From the NCBI RefSeq assembly GCF_009659535.1, contig NZ_VJZZ01000002.1:124001-188000 (forward strand): a DNA stretch of 64,000 nucleotides, given 5' to 3'. Positions 44,082-52,370 of this stretch are shown one piece after another. The translations under genes were made by a program, and so were the position numbers. The notes under the pieces were generated by a model, which was not told the origin of the DNA, searched no databases, and was given only the letters and a program-made list of their open reading frames with translations. Positions within the stretch are counted from its first letter, which is position 1. The number at the start of each line of letters is the position of its first letter. Origin of the DNA: Aggregicoccus sp. 17bor-14 (lineage in GTDB: Bacteria; Myxococcota; Myxococcia; Myxococcales; Myxococcaceae).

Positions 44082-46328
44082 TCAGTGACGCCGCGTCTGC
44101 GCCTGCAGCGCGAGCCGGTTGCGCAGGTGCACCGAGGGCGGCACGTAGCGCTCCGAGAGGTGGCGCGCGTCGGTGACCTCCGCCGTGAGGTCCACGCCCG
44201 TGGCCGCGCGGTACGCGTGGATGTAGCCCTGGATCTCCGCCCTCCAGTAGCGCGCCCAGTTCGCCGCCTGGTTCGGGTTGCTCGCGAGGCTCCAGCCGCC
44301 GTAGCGCACCGAGAGCAGCAGCTGCTCGCCGAACACCGCGAGGTCGTGGAAGTGCACCACGCTCACGTCCGTCCAGCCCTGCAGGCTCTTCATCGCGTCC
44401 ACGCGGTCCATCCACGCCTCGGGGTAGGGCACCATCACCCTCCCGCCGAAGAACTCGCGCATCTCCGGGCGCGACAGCAGCCACTGCTGCACGAGCATCT
44501 CCTGGCGCGCCGTGGAGGGCAGGTCCCCGAACTGGTTGTGCGCGCCCTGCGCCAGCAGGTAGTGCGTCTCCTTGATGGCGTTGAGCACCGGGAAGCCGTC
44601 CGCCACCACCGTGGTGTCGTCGTCCTGCCGGAAGAACTGCACGCAGCGGTGCAGCAGCGTGTGGAAGGACTCGAGGAACTTCGAGCGGCGCTCCGCGGCG
44701 CGCTGGCCCGCCACCGCGCGCCCGTGCAGCGGGAAGCCGTACTGGTGCGCGTACTCCGAGGCGCGCCGCGCCACGCTGAGGCGGTTCTGCTCGTCCTGGA
44801 TGTAGCCCCACAGCAGGTTGTTCAGGGGGCGCAGCGGGTCGATCTCCATGTTGAGCAGCCCGTTGCCGTCCTCCGCGCCCACGTTCTGGAAGCGCTGGCT
44901 GATGTAGTTGAGCGTCTGCGCCAGCATTCCCTCCTCGTGCCAGTAGTTCCAGATGAGCTCGAGGAAGCAGGGCAGGGCGAGCTTCTCGCGGATGATGCCC
45001 ACGCAGTCGATGCGGCGCCCCTCGTGGTGGTGCGCGGAGGTGAGCGGCACGTCCGGCAGCTTCTCGCGGCAGATGGCCAGGTAGGGCAGCGCCGCGTCCG
45101 GCGTGCCGTTCACGTCCTCCAGGTACTTGCTCCACATGTTGCCGAGGAACTTCAGCGGGTCCTTCGCGCCGCCCAGCGGCAGCTCGAGCCGCGCCTCCTC
45201 CTCCTGGAGGTCGATGTCCTCCATCAGCTCCTCGAGGTCCACCATCACGCCGCAGTTCACCATCATGAAGGCCTCGGTGGCCGACTTGAGGCGCCGGTAC
45301 GCGTCCACGCCGGGGAAGGGCAGGCGCATGCGCGAGTGCTTCACCGCCTTCACCGCGTCACGCACGCCGTGCGGGTGCACCGCGTGCGTGTCCGTGTGCG
45401 AGCCCTCGCGGCACAGCACCTCGTCGATGAAGTTGACGTAGTTGCCGAAGGAGAGCGCATCGGTGCTGCGGCGGATGATCATCCAGAGGATCTCGTCCGT
45501 CGTGGCCGCGTGGCTGGTGCGCCGCAGCGCCACGGGCAGCGGTCCGCCGCGCAGCAGCGTCTCGCCGAAGCCATCGTGGCTCGCGAGCGTCGCGCCGCCC
45601 GCTCCGGGCGCCACCATCGCCCCCGGCAGGGGGGTGCCCGTCTCCGGAGCGGCGTAGCTGCGCAGCGGTGCGGACGCGCCGCTGAAGCCCGGCGGGAACG
45701 CCGTCGGTCCTGCGGGCGCCACCGTCGCGACCGGCGCAGCGGCCGCGCCCGGCGAGGCGCTCGCCGTGGGCGAGCTGAAGCTTCCCGGCGAGGTGCTCGC
45801 GCCGGGCGATGCGGCCCCACCCGGTGCGCTGCTCGTACCCGGAGCCGCGGACGCGGCCGGTGAAGCGCCCGCGCCCGGCGCAGCGCTCGCACCCGGTGCA
45901 GGCCCAGCTGCCGGTGCGCCCGTGGACGGTGACGCGGCGGCTGCGGGGCTTCCCGTGGGTGCACTGCCGCCCGCACCTGCGGACGCGGAGAGCGACGCGC
46001 TGGAGGTCGCGGCCGGCGCGGGCGAGACGCCCGGGCGCGCCTCCACGACGGCGACCTCCTCGCCGGTGTAGCTGTGCAGCAGCTTCGCCTGCGCGTCGAA
46101 CTGCAGGAGCGAGACGCGCACGATGTAGCCGCCGGGGGTGAGCCCGGTGGTGTCCCACTCGGCGCGGTCGCTGGTAGACTGCAGCGGCTCCACCTGGCCG
46201 CGCTCCACGCTCCACGCGTAGATGCTCTGCTTCACCGTGGAGTCCGGCACGGCCGGCGACGCCTGCAGCTTGACTCTGCCTCCCTCGGTGATGGTCTGGG
46301 GTGTGACGGTGATCGTGGCGCCAGGCAT
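44082..46328 (-). CDS. Large protein with Ig-like N-terminus and Ala/Ser/Pro-rich spacer
   Basis: A 748-residue protein with GAGGAG before its ATG and no signal peptide. Residues 1-95 form a PKD/Ig-like beta-sandwich (ITVTPQTITEGGRVKLQASP). Residues 100-225 are a low-complexity Ala/Ser/Pro/Gly spacer. The remaining 500 residues are a folded domain I cannot assign, starting near DEILWMIIRRSTDALSFGNY and rich in His and Trp (HHHEGRR, WNYWHEEG, DVSVVHFHDL). It may be a surface or cargo protein; this is guesswork. It is 19 bp from the HExxH gene. Confidence 0.75.
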   Translation of the reverse strand: MPGATITVTPQTITEGGRVKLQASPAVPDSTVKQSIYAWSVERGQVEPLQSTSDRAEWDTTGLTPGGYIVRVSLLQFDAQAKLLHSYTGEEVAVVEARPGVSPAPAATSSASLSASAGAGGSAPTGSPAAAASPSTGAPAAGPAPGASAAPGAGASPAASAAPGTSSAPGGAASPGASTSPGSFSSPTASASPGAAAAPVATVAPAGPTAFPPGFSGASAPLRSYAAPETGTPLPGAMVAPGAGGATLASHDGFGETLLRGGPLPVALRRTSHAATTDEILWMIIRRSTDALSFGNYVNFIDEVLCREGSHTDTHAVHPHGVRDAVKAVKHSRMRLPFPGVDAYRRLKSATEAFMMVNCGVMVDLEELMEDIDLQEEEARLELPLGGAKDPLKFLGNMWSKYLEDVNGTPDAALPYLAICREKLPDVPLTSAHHHEGRRIDCVGIIREKLALPCFLELIWNYWHEEGMLAQTLNYISQRFQNVGAEDGNGLLNMEIDPLRPLNNLLWGYIQDEQNRLSVARRASEYAHQYGFPLHGRAVAGQRAAERRSKFLESFHTLLHRCVQFFRQDDDTTVVADGFPVLNAIKETHYLLAQGAHNQFGDLPSTARQEMLVQQWLLSRPEMREFFGGRVMVPYPEAWMDRVDAMKSLQGWTDVSVVHFHDLAVFGEQLLLSVRYGGWSLASNPNQAANWARYWRAEIQGYIHAYRAATGVDLTAEVTDARHLSERYVPPSVHLRNRLALQAQTRRH

Positions 46329-46347
46329 GTGCGTTCTCCTCTGTCCT

Positions 46348-47739
46348 CTAGTTCGTCGGGTATTGCCGCGAGCCGATGAAGCTGCGGGCCATCGCGCTCA
46401 GCTGCAGCGCGGCCGCTGCGGCTGGGGCAGTCGGCAGCGGCGCGGGCCGCGGGGCGCTGCGGTGCGCGGCGCAGATCTGCGAGGCATCCAGCGTGCCGCG
46501 CAGCGCCCAGTAGCGGAGCAGGTCGGCGAGCGCGTCTCCCTCCTCCTCGGGCGTGAGGCGCCCCGCGCAGCGCCCCTGGCCGATGACGGCGAAGGCCAGG
46601 GCGGGTGGCGCGCGGCGGATGGAGAGGCGCTGGGCGCGGTAGGCGTCCAGCAGCTCGGCGAGCCGGGCGGGCTGCCGTGCCCCCGTGTCCATCACCTGCG
46701 CGAGCGTGCGCCCGCGCAGGGCCTCGGGCCGGTGCTCCACCAGCAGCTGCACCACGCGCGGCACGCTCGCCTCCAGCGCCGCGATGAGGCTCCGGCGCTC
46801 CGGGTCCAGCCCCTCGAGCGGATAGAGCTGCTCCCACAGCTTCGCGAGCTCCGCCCACTGCGGATGCGGGTAGAGCGCGTCCCCCATCGCGCAGCTCGCC
46901 TTCACGCGCACCCAGGGCATGGGGTGCGGGTCGTCCGCGTTGGGGCGGAACACGAAGGGGCGCGGCAGGCTCACCACCCCGAGCAGCCCGAAGGTGGCCG
47001 CCATGCCCACCCGCGCCACCGACCAGTAGTCCGCCACCACCTCGCTGATCCACCGCTCCCACAGCTGCAGCGCCCGCTGCTCGTCCTCGCCTCGTGCGCG
47101 CATCCCCGCGAAGGCCTGGCGCAGCGAGGGCACCAGGTCCAGCAGCGCCGCGCCCTGGTGGCCCACCTCGTGGATGAGCGAGGAGGCGATGCCGCTGCCG
47201 ATCATCCGCTCGCGCGGCACGCGGATGAGCGCCACCGGGTTCTCCCCGCCGCCCGGCAGCCGCGTGCGCGCCCGGCGGATGGCCGCCCCGGGGCCGCGCG
47301 CGAGGTAGCAGAGCACCGGGGGCGCCGTGCAGTAGCCGGGCAGCTCCAGCGCGTCCTTCGCCACCACGTCCAGCCCGGCGAGCCACACGCCGTTGTCCGC
47401 CTCGCTGCGCTGGCTCATCGCCTCGCTGAAGATGTCGAAGTGGCCGAGCACCACGTTGAAGCGCAGGCGCAGGAAGGTGAAGCGCCGCTGCATCGCGGCC
47501 GGGGGCGCCCACTGCCCGTCCGGCCCCTCCACCCACGCGAGGAAGCGCTGCAGCTGCGCGTTCAGCTCGCGCCGGCCGCGCTGCAGGCAGCCCTCGATGG
47601 CGGCCTGCGCCTCCACGGTGAGCGCCGCGGCGGGCACCATGGTCTCCGACATGGCGAAGGACTTGATGCGCTCGAGCCGCGTGAGCATCGCGCGGGCCTC
47701 CTGCGAGAGCACCCACGAGGCGAAGGAGCCGGCGCGCAT
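46348..47739 (-). CDS. Zinc metalloprotease-like protein (HExxH)
   Basis: A 463-residue protein with no signal peptide. A zinc-binding HExxH occurs as H190-E191-V-G-H194 in SSLIHEVGHQ, and SEVVADYW at 232-239 supplies a third acidic ligand candidate 39 residues on, in the manner of gluzincin-type proteases. The N-terminal third is helical and has EMS-like aromatic segments (FNVVLGHFDIFSEAMSQ). No known family was recognised. It lies five bases after the Gly-rich protein gene and is likely co-expressed with it. Confidence 0.78.
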   Translation of the reverse strand: MRAGSFASWVLSQEARAMLTRLERIKSFAMSETMVPAAALTVEAQAAIEGCLQRGRRELNAQLQRFLAWVEGPDGQWAPPAAMQRRFTFLRLRFNVVLGHFDIFSEAMSQRSEADNGVWLAGLDVVAKDALELPGYCTAPPVLCYLARGPGAAIRRARTRLPGGGENPVALIRVPRERMIGSGIASSLIHEVGHQGAALLDLVPSLRQAFAGMRARGEDEQRALQLWERWISEVVADYWSVARVGMAATFGLLGVVSLPRPFVFRPNADDPHPMPWVRVKASCAMGDALYPHPQWAELAKLWEQLYPLEGLDPERRSLIAALEASVPRVVQLLVEHRPEALRGRTLAQVMDTGARQPARLAELLDAYRAQRLSIRRAPPALAFAVIGQGRCAGRLTPEEEGDALADLLRYWALRGTLDASQICAAHRSAPRPAPLPTAPAAAAALQLSAMARSFIGSRQYPTN

Positions 47740-47744
47740 GGCGG

Positions 47745-48368
47745 CTACAGCCCGTAGAGGACGACCCGGTTGCCCTTGCGCACCCAGCGCCCGGTGTTGT
47801 GGGTGCCGTGGTGCGCGCTCGACTGCGCCGTGAGTCCGGGCGCGAAGCGCTGCAGCGCCTGGGCGACGGCGTTCTGTGCCGCGGCCTGCGGGTTGAGCCC
47901 GCCCTGCGTCAGGGCCGTGCGCGCCGCGTCCGCGGAGAGGCGCACCACCTGCTTCGCTACCTCGAACTCACGGTCCTCGGCGCTCAGGCCCTCGAGCTCC
48001 AGCCCCAGCGCGCTGCCCGCCATGCCGGCCAGCTTGCCGCCCACCACGCCGCCGATGCCCGGCACCACCAGGTTGCCCAGCGCCGCGCCCGCCATGGGCA
48101 GCGCCGTCTTCGCCACCGACTTGAGCACGCCGCCCAGCGCCTGCCCGATGGGCGAGCGCACCACCTTGCCCACCGCGCCGCCCACCTTCTTGATGAGGCT
48201 GCCGAGGAACTGCTCCAGCTCCTGGTCGTTCTGCACCTCGAGCAGCTCGGTGGCGAGCTCGTTCAGCTCGTTCTCCTGGAAGACCTCGCCCCACTCGCCC
48301 TCGGCGTTGAACTCGAACTCGAAAGACTCGCCCTCCATCTGCCGGTAGGTCCGATCCAGGTCGTGCAT
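47745..48368 (-). CDS. Gly-rich amphipathic protein with GRWVRKGNRVVLYGL tail
   Basis: A 207-residue protein with AGGAG before the ATG. It has an acidic N-terminus with alternating Glu and Phe (ESFEFEFNAEGEWGEVF), an acidic helix (QNDQELEQFLGSLIKKVGGAVGKVV), a Gly/Ala-rich hydrophobic middle (PMAGAALGNLVVPGIGGVVGGKLAG) and a basic C-terminal strand GRWVRKGNRVVLYGL. I recall this combination from uncharacterised proteins of myxobacteria and some other bacteria; no function is established. The pattern suggests membrane-active or self-assembling behaviour. It is the first gene of a six-gene operon. Confidence 0.75.
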   Translation of the reverse strand: MHDLDRTYRQMEGESFEFEFNAEGEWGEVFQENELNELATELLEVQNDQELEQFLGSLIKKVGGAVGKVVRSPIGQALGGVLKSVAKTALPMAGAALGNLVVPGIGGVVGGKLAGMAGSALGLELEGLSAEDREFEVAKQVVRLSADAARTALTQGGLNPQAAAQNAVAQALQRFAPGLTAQSSAHHGTHNTGRWVRKGNRVVLYGL

Positions 48369-48547
48369 GGCCCTGCTCCTGTGCTGGGGTTCGCGGCCGG
48401 TCCCGGCCGTCTAGGTCACCCCTGCCCAGTGCATCGGCGATGCCACGCGCGCGCTCACTCGGGAGCACGGCGCGCAGCGCCCTCAGCGGCCGAAGCGCGC
48501 TTCGCGGCCGGGCCCGCGCCCACCGCGCCCCCGCGAAGCGGGCTTCG

Positions 48548-49579
48548 TCAGCGTCCCCTCGCCCCCTGGACGCTGAGCGGCTCGACCGCGTGCACCTCCC
48601 GCCAGCACTCCAGCGCCTCCTTGCCGAGGCGCAGCACCAGCGGCCCGAGGAACAGACCCGCGGGGCCCAGCCCCAGCGCCCCGCCGAACATCCCGAGGAT
48701 GAGCAGCCCGGAGTCGAGCCGCAGCCGGCCGAGCCGCGCGAAGAGCGGGCCGATGAGGTTCTCCACCACCGCGATGACGCCGCCGCCCACCGCGAGCAGG
48801 ATGAGCGCCCGGGTCGTCGCCCCGACGAGGAAGAGGCCGAGCGCGACCGGAATCCACACGAGCGGGCTGCCCACCACCGGCAGCACCGCGAACACGGCGC
48901 AGATGAAGCCCAGGGTCCCCGGCCGTGGCACGCCGAGCGCGAGGAAGGTGACGCTGCACAGCACGCCCTGGGTGAGGCAGGTGAGCGCCACGTAGGCGAG
49001 CAGCCCCCGGCCCGTCTCCTGGAACGCGGCCGCGAGCCGGTCGAAGTGCTCCCCGCGCAGCGGCTGGTGCGCGCGCGCCCAGCGGTAGAGCTCCTCTCCG
49101 CGCGCGAGCAGCCCGAAGGCCGAGAGCCCGAGGAAGAAGAAGAACAGCACGGTGCCCAGCGCGAAGAGCGCGCCCAGCTTCGCCACGCCCTGCGCGTCCT
49201 CGGCGTGGTCCTTCACCAGCTGCTCCACCTTGCCGGCGCTGGGCTTCTGCTTCCCGGGCTCCACCAGCGAGACGAGCGCCGCCTTGGGGCCCTCGCTCGA
49301 GGAGAGGGCGGTGGCGAGCCCCATCGCCCCGTCCCCGAGGAACTTGTACAGCGTGCCGATGGGCAGCGCCACGCCCAGCACCAGCAGCAGCGTGAGCAGC
49401 CCCGCGCTGACGTTGCGCTTGAAGGGCAGCCGGTCGCGCAGGGGCCGCACGAGGTGCGCGAACCAGGCCCCCAGCACCAGCGGGAGCAGGATGGGGCGCA
49501 CCAGCAGCAGCGTCAGGGCTGCGAAGAGCAGCGAGACCCACGCGATGGCACGGTTCGGACGAGGCGCTGGAGACTCCAT
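48548..49579 (-). CDS. AI-2E family transporter
   Basis: A 343-residue membrane protein with about eight helices, matching the AI-2E/PerM permease family in layout: paired helices near the N-terminus (LFAALTLLLVRPILLPLVLGAWFA), a soluble central section, then LPVVGSPLVWIPVALGLFLVG and PAGLFLGPLVLRLG at the end. Members export autoinducer-2 or other small molecules or act as antiporters; the cargo here is unknown. It has a separate start upstream of the six-gene operon. Confidence 0.87.
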   Translation of the reverse strand: MESPAPRPNRAIAWVSLLFAALTLLLVRPILLPLVLGAWFAHLVRPLRDRLPFKRNVSAGLLTLLLVLGVALPIGTLYKFLGDGAMGLATALSSSEGPKAALVSLVEPGKQKPSAGKVEQLVKDHAEDAQGVAKLGALFALGTVLFFFFLGLSAFGLLARGEELYRWARAHQPLRGEHFDRLAAAFQETGRGLLAYVALTCLTQGVLCSVTFLALGVPRPGTLGFICAVFAVLPVVGSPLVWIPVALGLFLVGATTRALILLAVGGGVIAVVENLIGPLFARLGRLRLDSGLLILGMFGGALGLGPAGLFLGPLVLRLGKEALECWREVHAVEPLSVQGARGR

Positions 49580-49673
49580 GGGCGGGCACGCTGGGGTGCC
49601 CTGGCCCGGGGCGCAACCGCCGCGCCCCGGCAGGTGTCAGCCGGGAGGCAGGCCCGCCCTCCCGGCAGCACGC

Positions 49674-50429
49674 TCAGTGCGACTTCTTCTGCTTCGGCTT
49701 GCGGAACTTGAAGGTGAACTGGTCCGTCTTGCCGCGCACCGAGGGGTCGAACACCTTCACCTTGTGGTCATCCGCCGGATTCTTCAGCAGCGGGCTCTCG
49801 CCCACGAACTCGAAGCCCGCCGCGAGCACCTGCTTCTTCACCAGCGCCGGGTCGATGCGGTGCAGCGTGTCCGTGTCGCGCACGCCCGAGCCCGCCTCGG
49901 CCACGTGGTCGATGACGATGTAGAGGCCGCCGGGCTTGAGCGCCGCGAACACCGCCTTGTTCAGCACCGCGGGGTCGGTGGGGCCCATGAAGGGGTCCGG
50001 GTAGTCGTGGTAGTTCTGCGAGGTGAACACCACGTCCACCGGCGTGGGCACGGCGAGCTGGGCGGCCGGCTGCACGATGACCTCGAGGTTGCCGAAGCCC
50101 GGCTCCTTCGCGAGCGCGCGCATCTTGTCCGAGTCCGGGTGCGACTCCTTGTCGTACTCGCTCGGCCACACGGCGTAGACCTTCCCCTTCGGGCCCACCA
50201 CCTTGCTGAAGAGGCGGGTGAAGTAGCCGCCGCCCGGGATGAGCTCGAGCACGGTGTCCCCCGGCTTCACCCCGGAGAAGGCGAGCAGCTCGGGCCCCTT
50301 GCGGCGCGCGTCGTTCTTCGCGTCCTCGGCGCGCGCCGGGTCCTTGGCGGCCTTGGCGATGGCCGGTGGGGGCGCCGCCCAGGCGGAGGCGGCGAGCAGG
50401 AGGGTGGCGACGGCGGCGGTCCATCTCAT
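49674..50429 (-). CDS. Exported SAM-methyltransferase-like protein
   Basis: A 251-residue protein with a signal peptide ending near LAASAWAAP. The mature part keeps the methyltransferase fold typical of COG4798 predicted methyltransferases: GDTVLELIPGGGYFTRLFSK replaces the usual glycine motif, and IVIDHVAEAGSG and HRIDPALVKKQV follow. An exported SAM enzyme is odd, since SAM is not expected in the periplasm, so it may bind another ligand or act without SAM. The tail is Lys-rich. Confidence 0.8.
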   Translation of the reverse strand: MRWTAAVATLLLAASAWAAPPPAIAKAAKDPARAEDAKNDARRKGPELLAFSGVKPGDTVLELIPGGGYFTRLFSKVVGPKGKVYAVWPSEYDKESHPDSDKMRALAKEPGFGNLEVIVQPAAQLAVPTPVDVVFTSQNYHDYPDPFMGPTDPAVLNKAVFAALKPGGLYIVIDHVAEAGSGVRDTDTLHRIDPALVKKQVLAAGFEFVGESPLLKNPADDHKVKVFDPSVRGKTDQFTFKFRKPKQKKSH

Positions 50430-50495
50430 GGCGGGCGCTCCTTCGGAAGAGGAGCCCCGGACGCTAGCAGCGCCCCCGCGGCCCGCACCTGCCCC

Positions 50496-52370
50496 TTAGG
50501 CCACCTCGGCGACCGGTGCCGCAAACTGGGCGTTGTAGAGCGCCGCGTAGGCGCCGCCGGCCGCGAGCAGCTCGGCGTGGCTGCCCTGCTCCACGATGCG
50601 CCCCGCCTCCATCACCAGGATGGTGTCCGCGTCGCGGATGGTGGAGAGCCGGTGCGCGATGACGAAGCTGGTGCGCTGCTGGCGCAGCGCCGCCATCGCC
50701 TGCTGGATGAGCACCTCGGTGCGCGTGTCCACCGAGCTCGTCGCCTCGTCGAGGATGAGGATGCTGGGGTTCGCGAGGAAGGCGCGCGCGATGGTGAGCA
50801 GCTGCTTCTCGCCGGCGCTCACCGTGCCGCCCTCGTCGTCGATGACCGTGTCGTAGCCCTGCGGCAGCGAGTGCACGAAGCGGTCCACGTACGCCGCGCG
50901 CGCGGCCGCCAATATCTGCTCCTCGGTGGCCTCCAGGTTCCCGAACGCGAGGTTCTCCCGGATGGTGCCGCGAAAGAGCCACGTGTCCTGCAGCACCATG
51001 CCCATGCTCGAGCGCAGCTCGCGCCGCGTCATCCGCGAGATGTCCTGGCCGTCCAGCAGGATGGCGCCCCCGTCCAGCTCGTAGAAGCGCATCAAGAGAT
51101 TCACCAGCGTGGTCTTGCCCGCGCCCGTGGGCCCCACGATGGCGATGGTGTGCCCGGGCTCCGCCACCAGCGAGAGCTGCTGGAGGAGCGGGTGGGCGGG
51201 GTCGTAGGAGAAGGACACGTCGCGCAGCTCGATGCGGCCGCGGCGCGGGGTCGCCGCCGGTCCGGTGGACTCGGGCACATCCGCGCGCTCCTCCTCCGCG
51301 TCCAGCAGCTCGAAGACGCGCTCGGCCGAGGCCATGCCGGACTGCAGCACGTTGGCCATGGCGGCGAGCTGGGCGAGCGGCTGGGTGAACTGCCGCGAGT
51401 ACTGGATGAAGGCCTGCACCTCGCCCAGGGTCATCGTGCCCGAGGCCACCCGCAGCCCGCCCACCACCGCGATGGCCACGTAGTTCAGGTTGCCCAGGAA
51501 CATCATCGCCGGCTGGATGGCGCCGGAGATGAACTGCGCGCCGAAGCTCGCGAGGAACAGCTGCTGGTTCTCCTCGCGGAAGCGCTCCTCCACGTCCTTG
51601 CTGCGGCCGAACACCTTCACCAGCGCGTGGCCCGTGAAGGCCTCCTCCACCAGCGCGTTGAGCGCGCCGGTGTGCTTCCACTGCGCCACGAAGCGCGGCT
51701 TGGAGCGCGCCGCGATGAAGCGCATCACCACCATGGAGAGCGGCACGGTCACCAGCGTCACCAGCGCGAGCACGGGCGAGACGACGAACATCATCGACAC
51801 CACGGCCAGCACCGTGAGCGAGGAGTTGAGCAGCTGCCCGATGGACTGCTGCAGGCTCTGCGCCACGTTGTCGATGTCGTTGGTCACCCGGCTGAGCAGG
51901 TCGCCGCGCGGCTGCCGGTCGACATAGCGCAGGGGGAGCCGGTGCAGCTTCGCCTCCACGTCCGCGCGCAAGCCGGCCACCGTGCGCTGCACGATGCCCG
52001 CGAGCAGCCAGGACTGGAGATAGGCCGCGCCCGCGGACGCCACGTACAGCGCCATCGCGCCCAGCAGCACCCGGCGCAGCGCGGGCGTGTCGATGCCGCC
52101 CGCGCGCAGGCCGCTCAGCACCAGGTCCGTGGCGTGGCCGAGGATGCGCGGCCCCACGGCGGAGAGCGCCACGCTCACCACCGTGAGCACGATGACGGCG
52201 AGCACGCCCCGGCGCTCCGGGCGCAGGCGCACCAGCACGCGGCGCAGCGCACCCTTGAAGTTCTTCGACTTCTCCGTGGGCACGCCCAGCATCGGGCGGC
52301 CGAAGCCGCGGTTCTCTCCCGGGGGCGGCTTGGCGACGGGGCCCGGAGTTGCGGCGGGTGCGGGCCTCAT
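50496..52370 (-). CDS. ABC exporter half-transporter, consensus Walker B partner
   Basis: A 624-residue protein with an N-terminal six-helix membrane domain (about residues 55-340) and a C-terminal ATPase. Walker A is GPTGAGKTT, Walker B with its catalytic Glu is ILILDEATSSVD, and the signature is VSAGEKQ instead of LSGGQ. It pairs with the next protein (start 52370 overlaps its stop as ATGA), which has an intact signature but degenerate Walker B. Together they form the type-IV heterodimeric exporter with one consensus and one degenerate ATP site. The cargo may be a drug or lipid. Confidence 0.9.
   Translation of the reverse strand: MRPAPAATPGPVAKPPPGENRGFGRPMLGVPTEKSKNFKGALRRVLVRLRPERRGVLAVIVLTVVSVALSAVGPRILGHATDLVLSGLRAGGIDTPALRRVLLGAMALYVASAGAAYLQSWLLAGIVQRTVAGLRADVEAKLHRLPLRYVDRQPRGDLLSRVTNDIDNVAQSLQQSIGQLLNSSLTVLAVVSMMFVVSPVLALVTLVTVPLSMVVMRFIAARSKPRFVAQWKHTGALNALVEEAFTGHALVKVFGRSKDVEERFREENQQLFLASFGAQFISGAIQPAMMFLGNLNYVAIAVVGGLRVASGTMTLGEVQAFIQYSRQFTQPLAQLAAMANVLQSGMASAERVFELLDAEEERADVPESTGPAATPRRGRIELRDVSFSYDPAHPLLQQLSLVAEPGHTIAIVGPTGAGKTTLVNLLMRFYELDGGAILLDGQDISRMTRRELRSSMGMVLQDTWLFRGTIRENLAFGNLEATEEQILAAARAAYVDRFVHSLPQGYDTVIDDEGGTVSAGEKQLLTIARAFLANPSILILDEATSSVDTRTEVLIQQAMAALRQQRTSFVIAHRLSTIRDADTILVMEAGRIVEQGSHAELLAAGGAYAALYNAQFAAPVAEVA

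Noticed and set aside
42339-45863. 1174-codon plus-strand frame over the six-gene operon
   Set aside because: The opposite strand holds recognised enzymes with start sites; this frame has only Arg/Ala/His-rich sequence.
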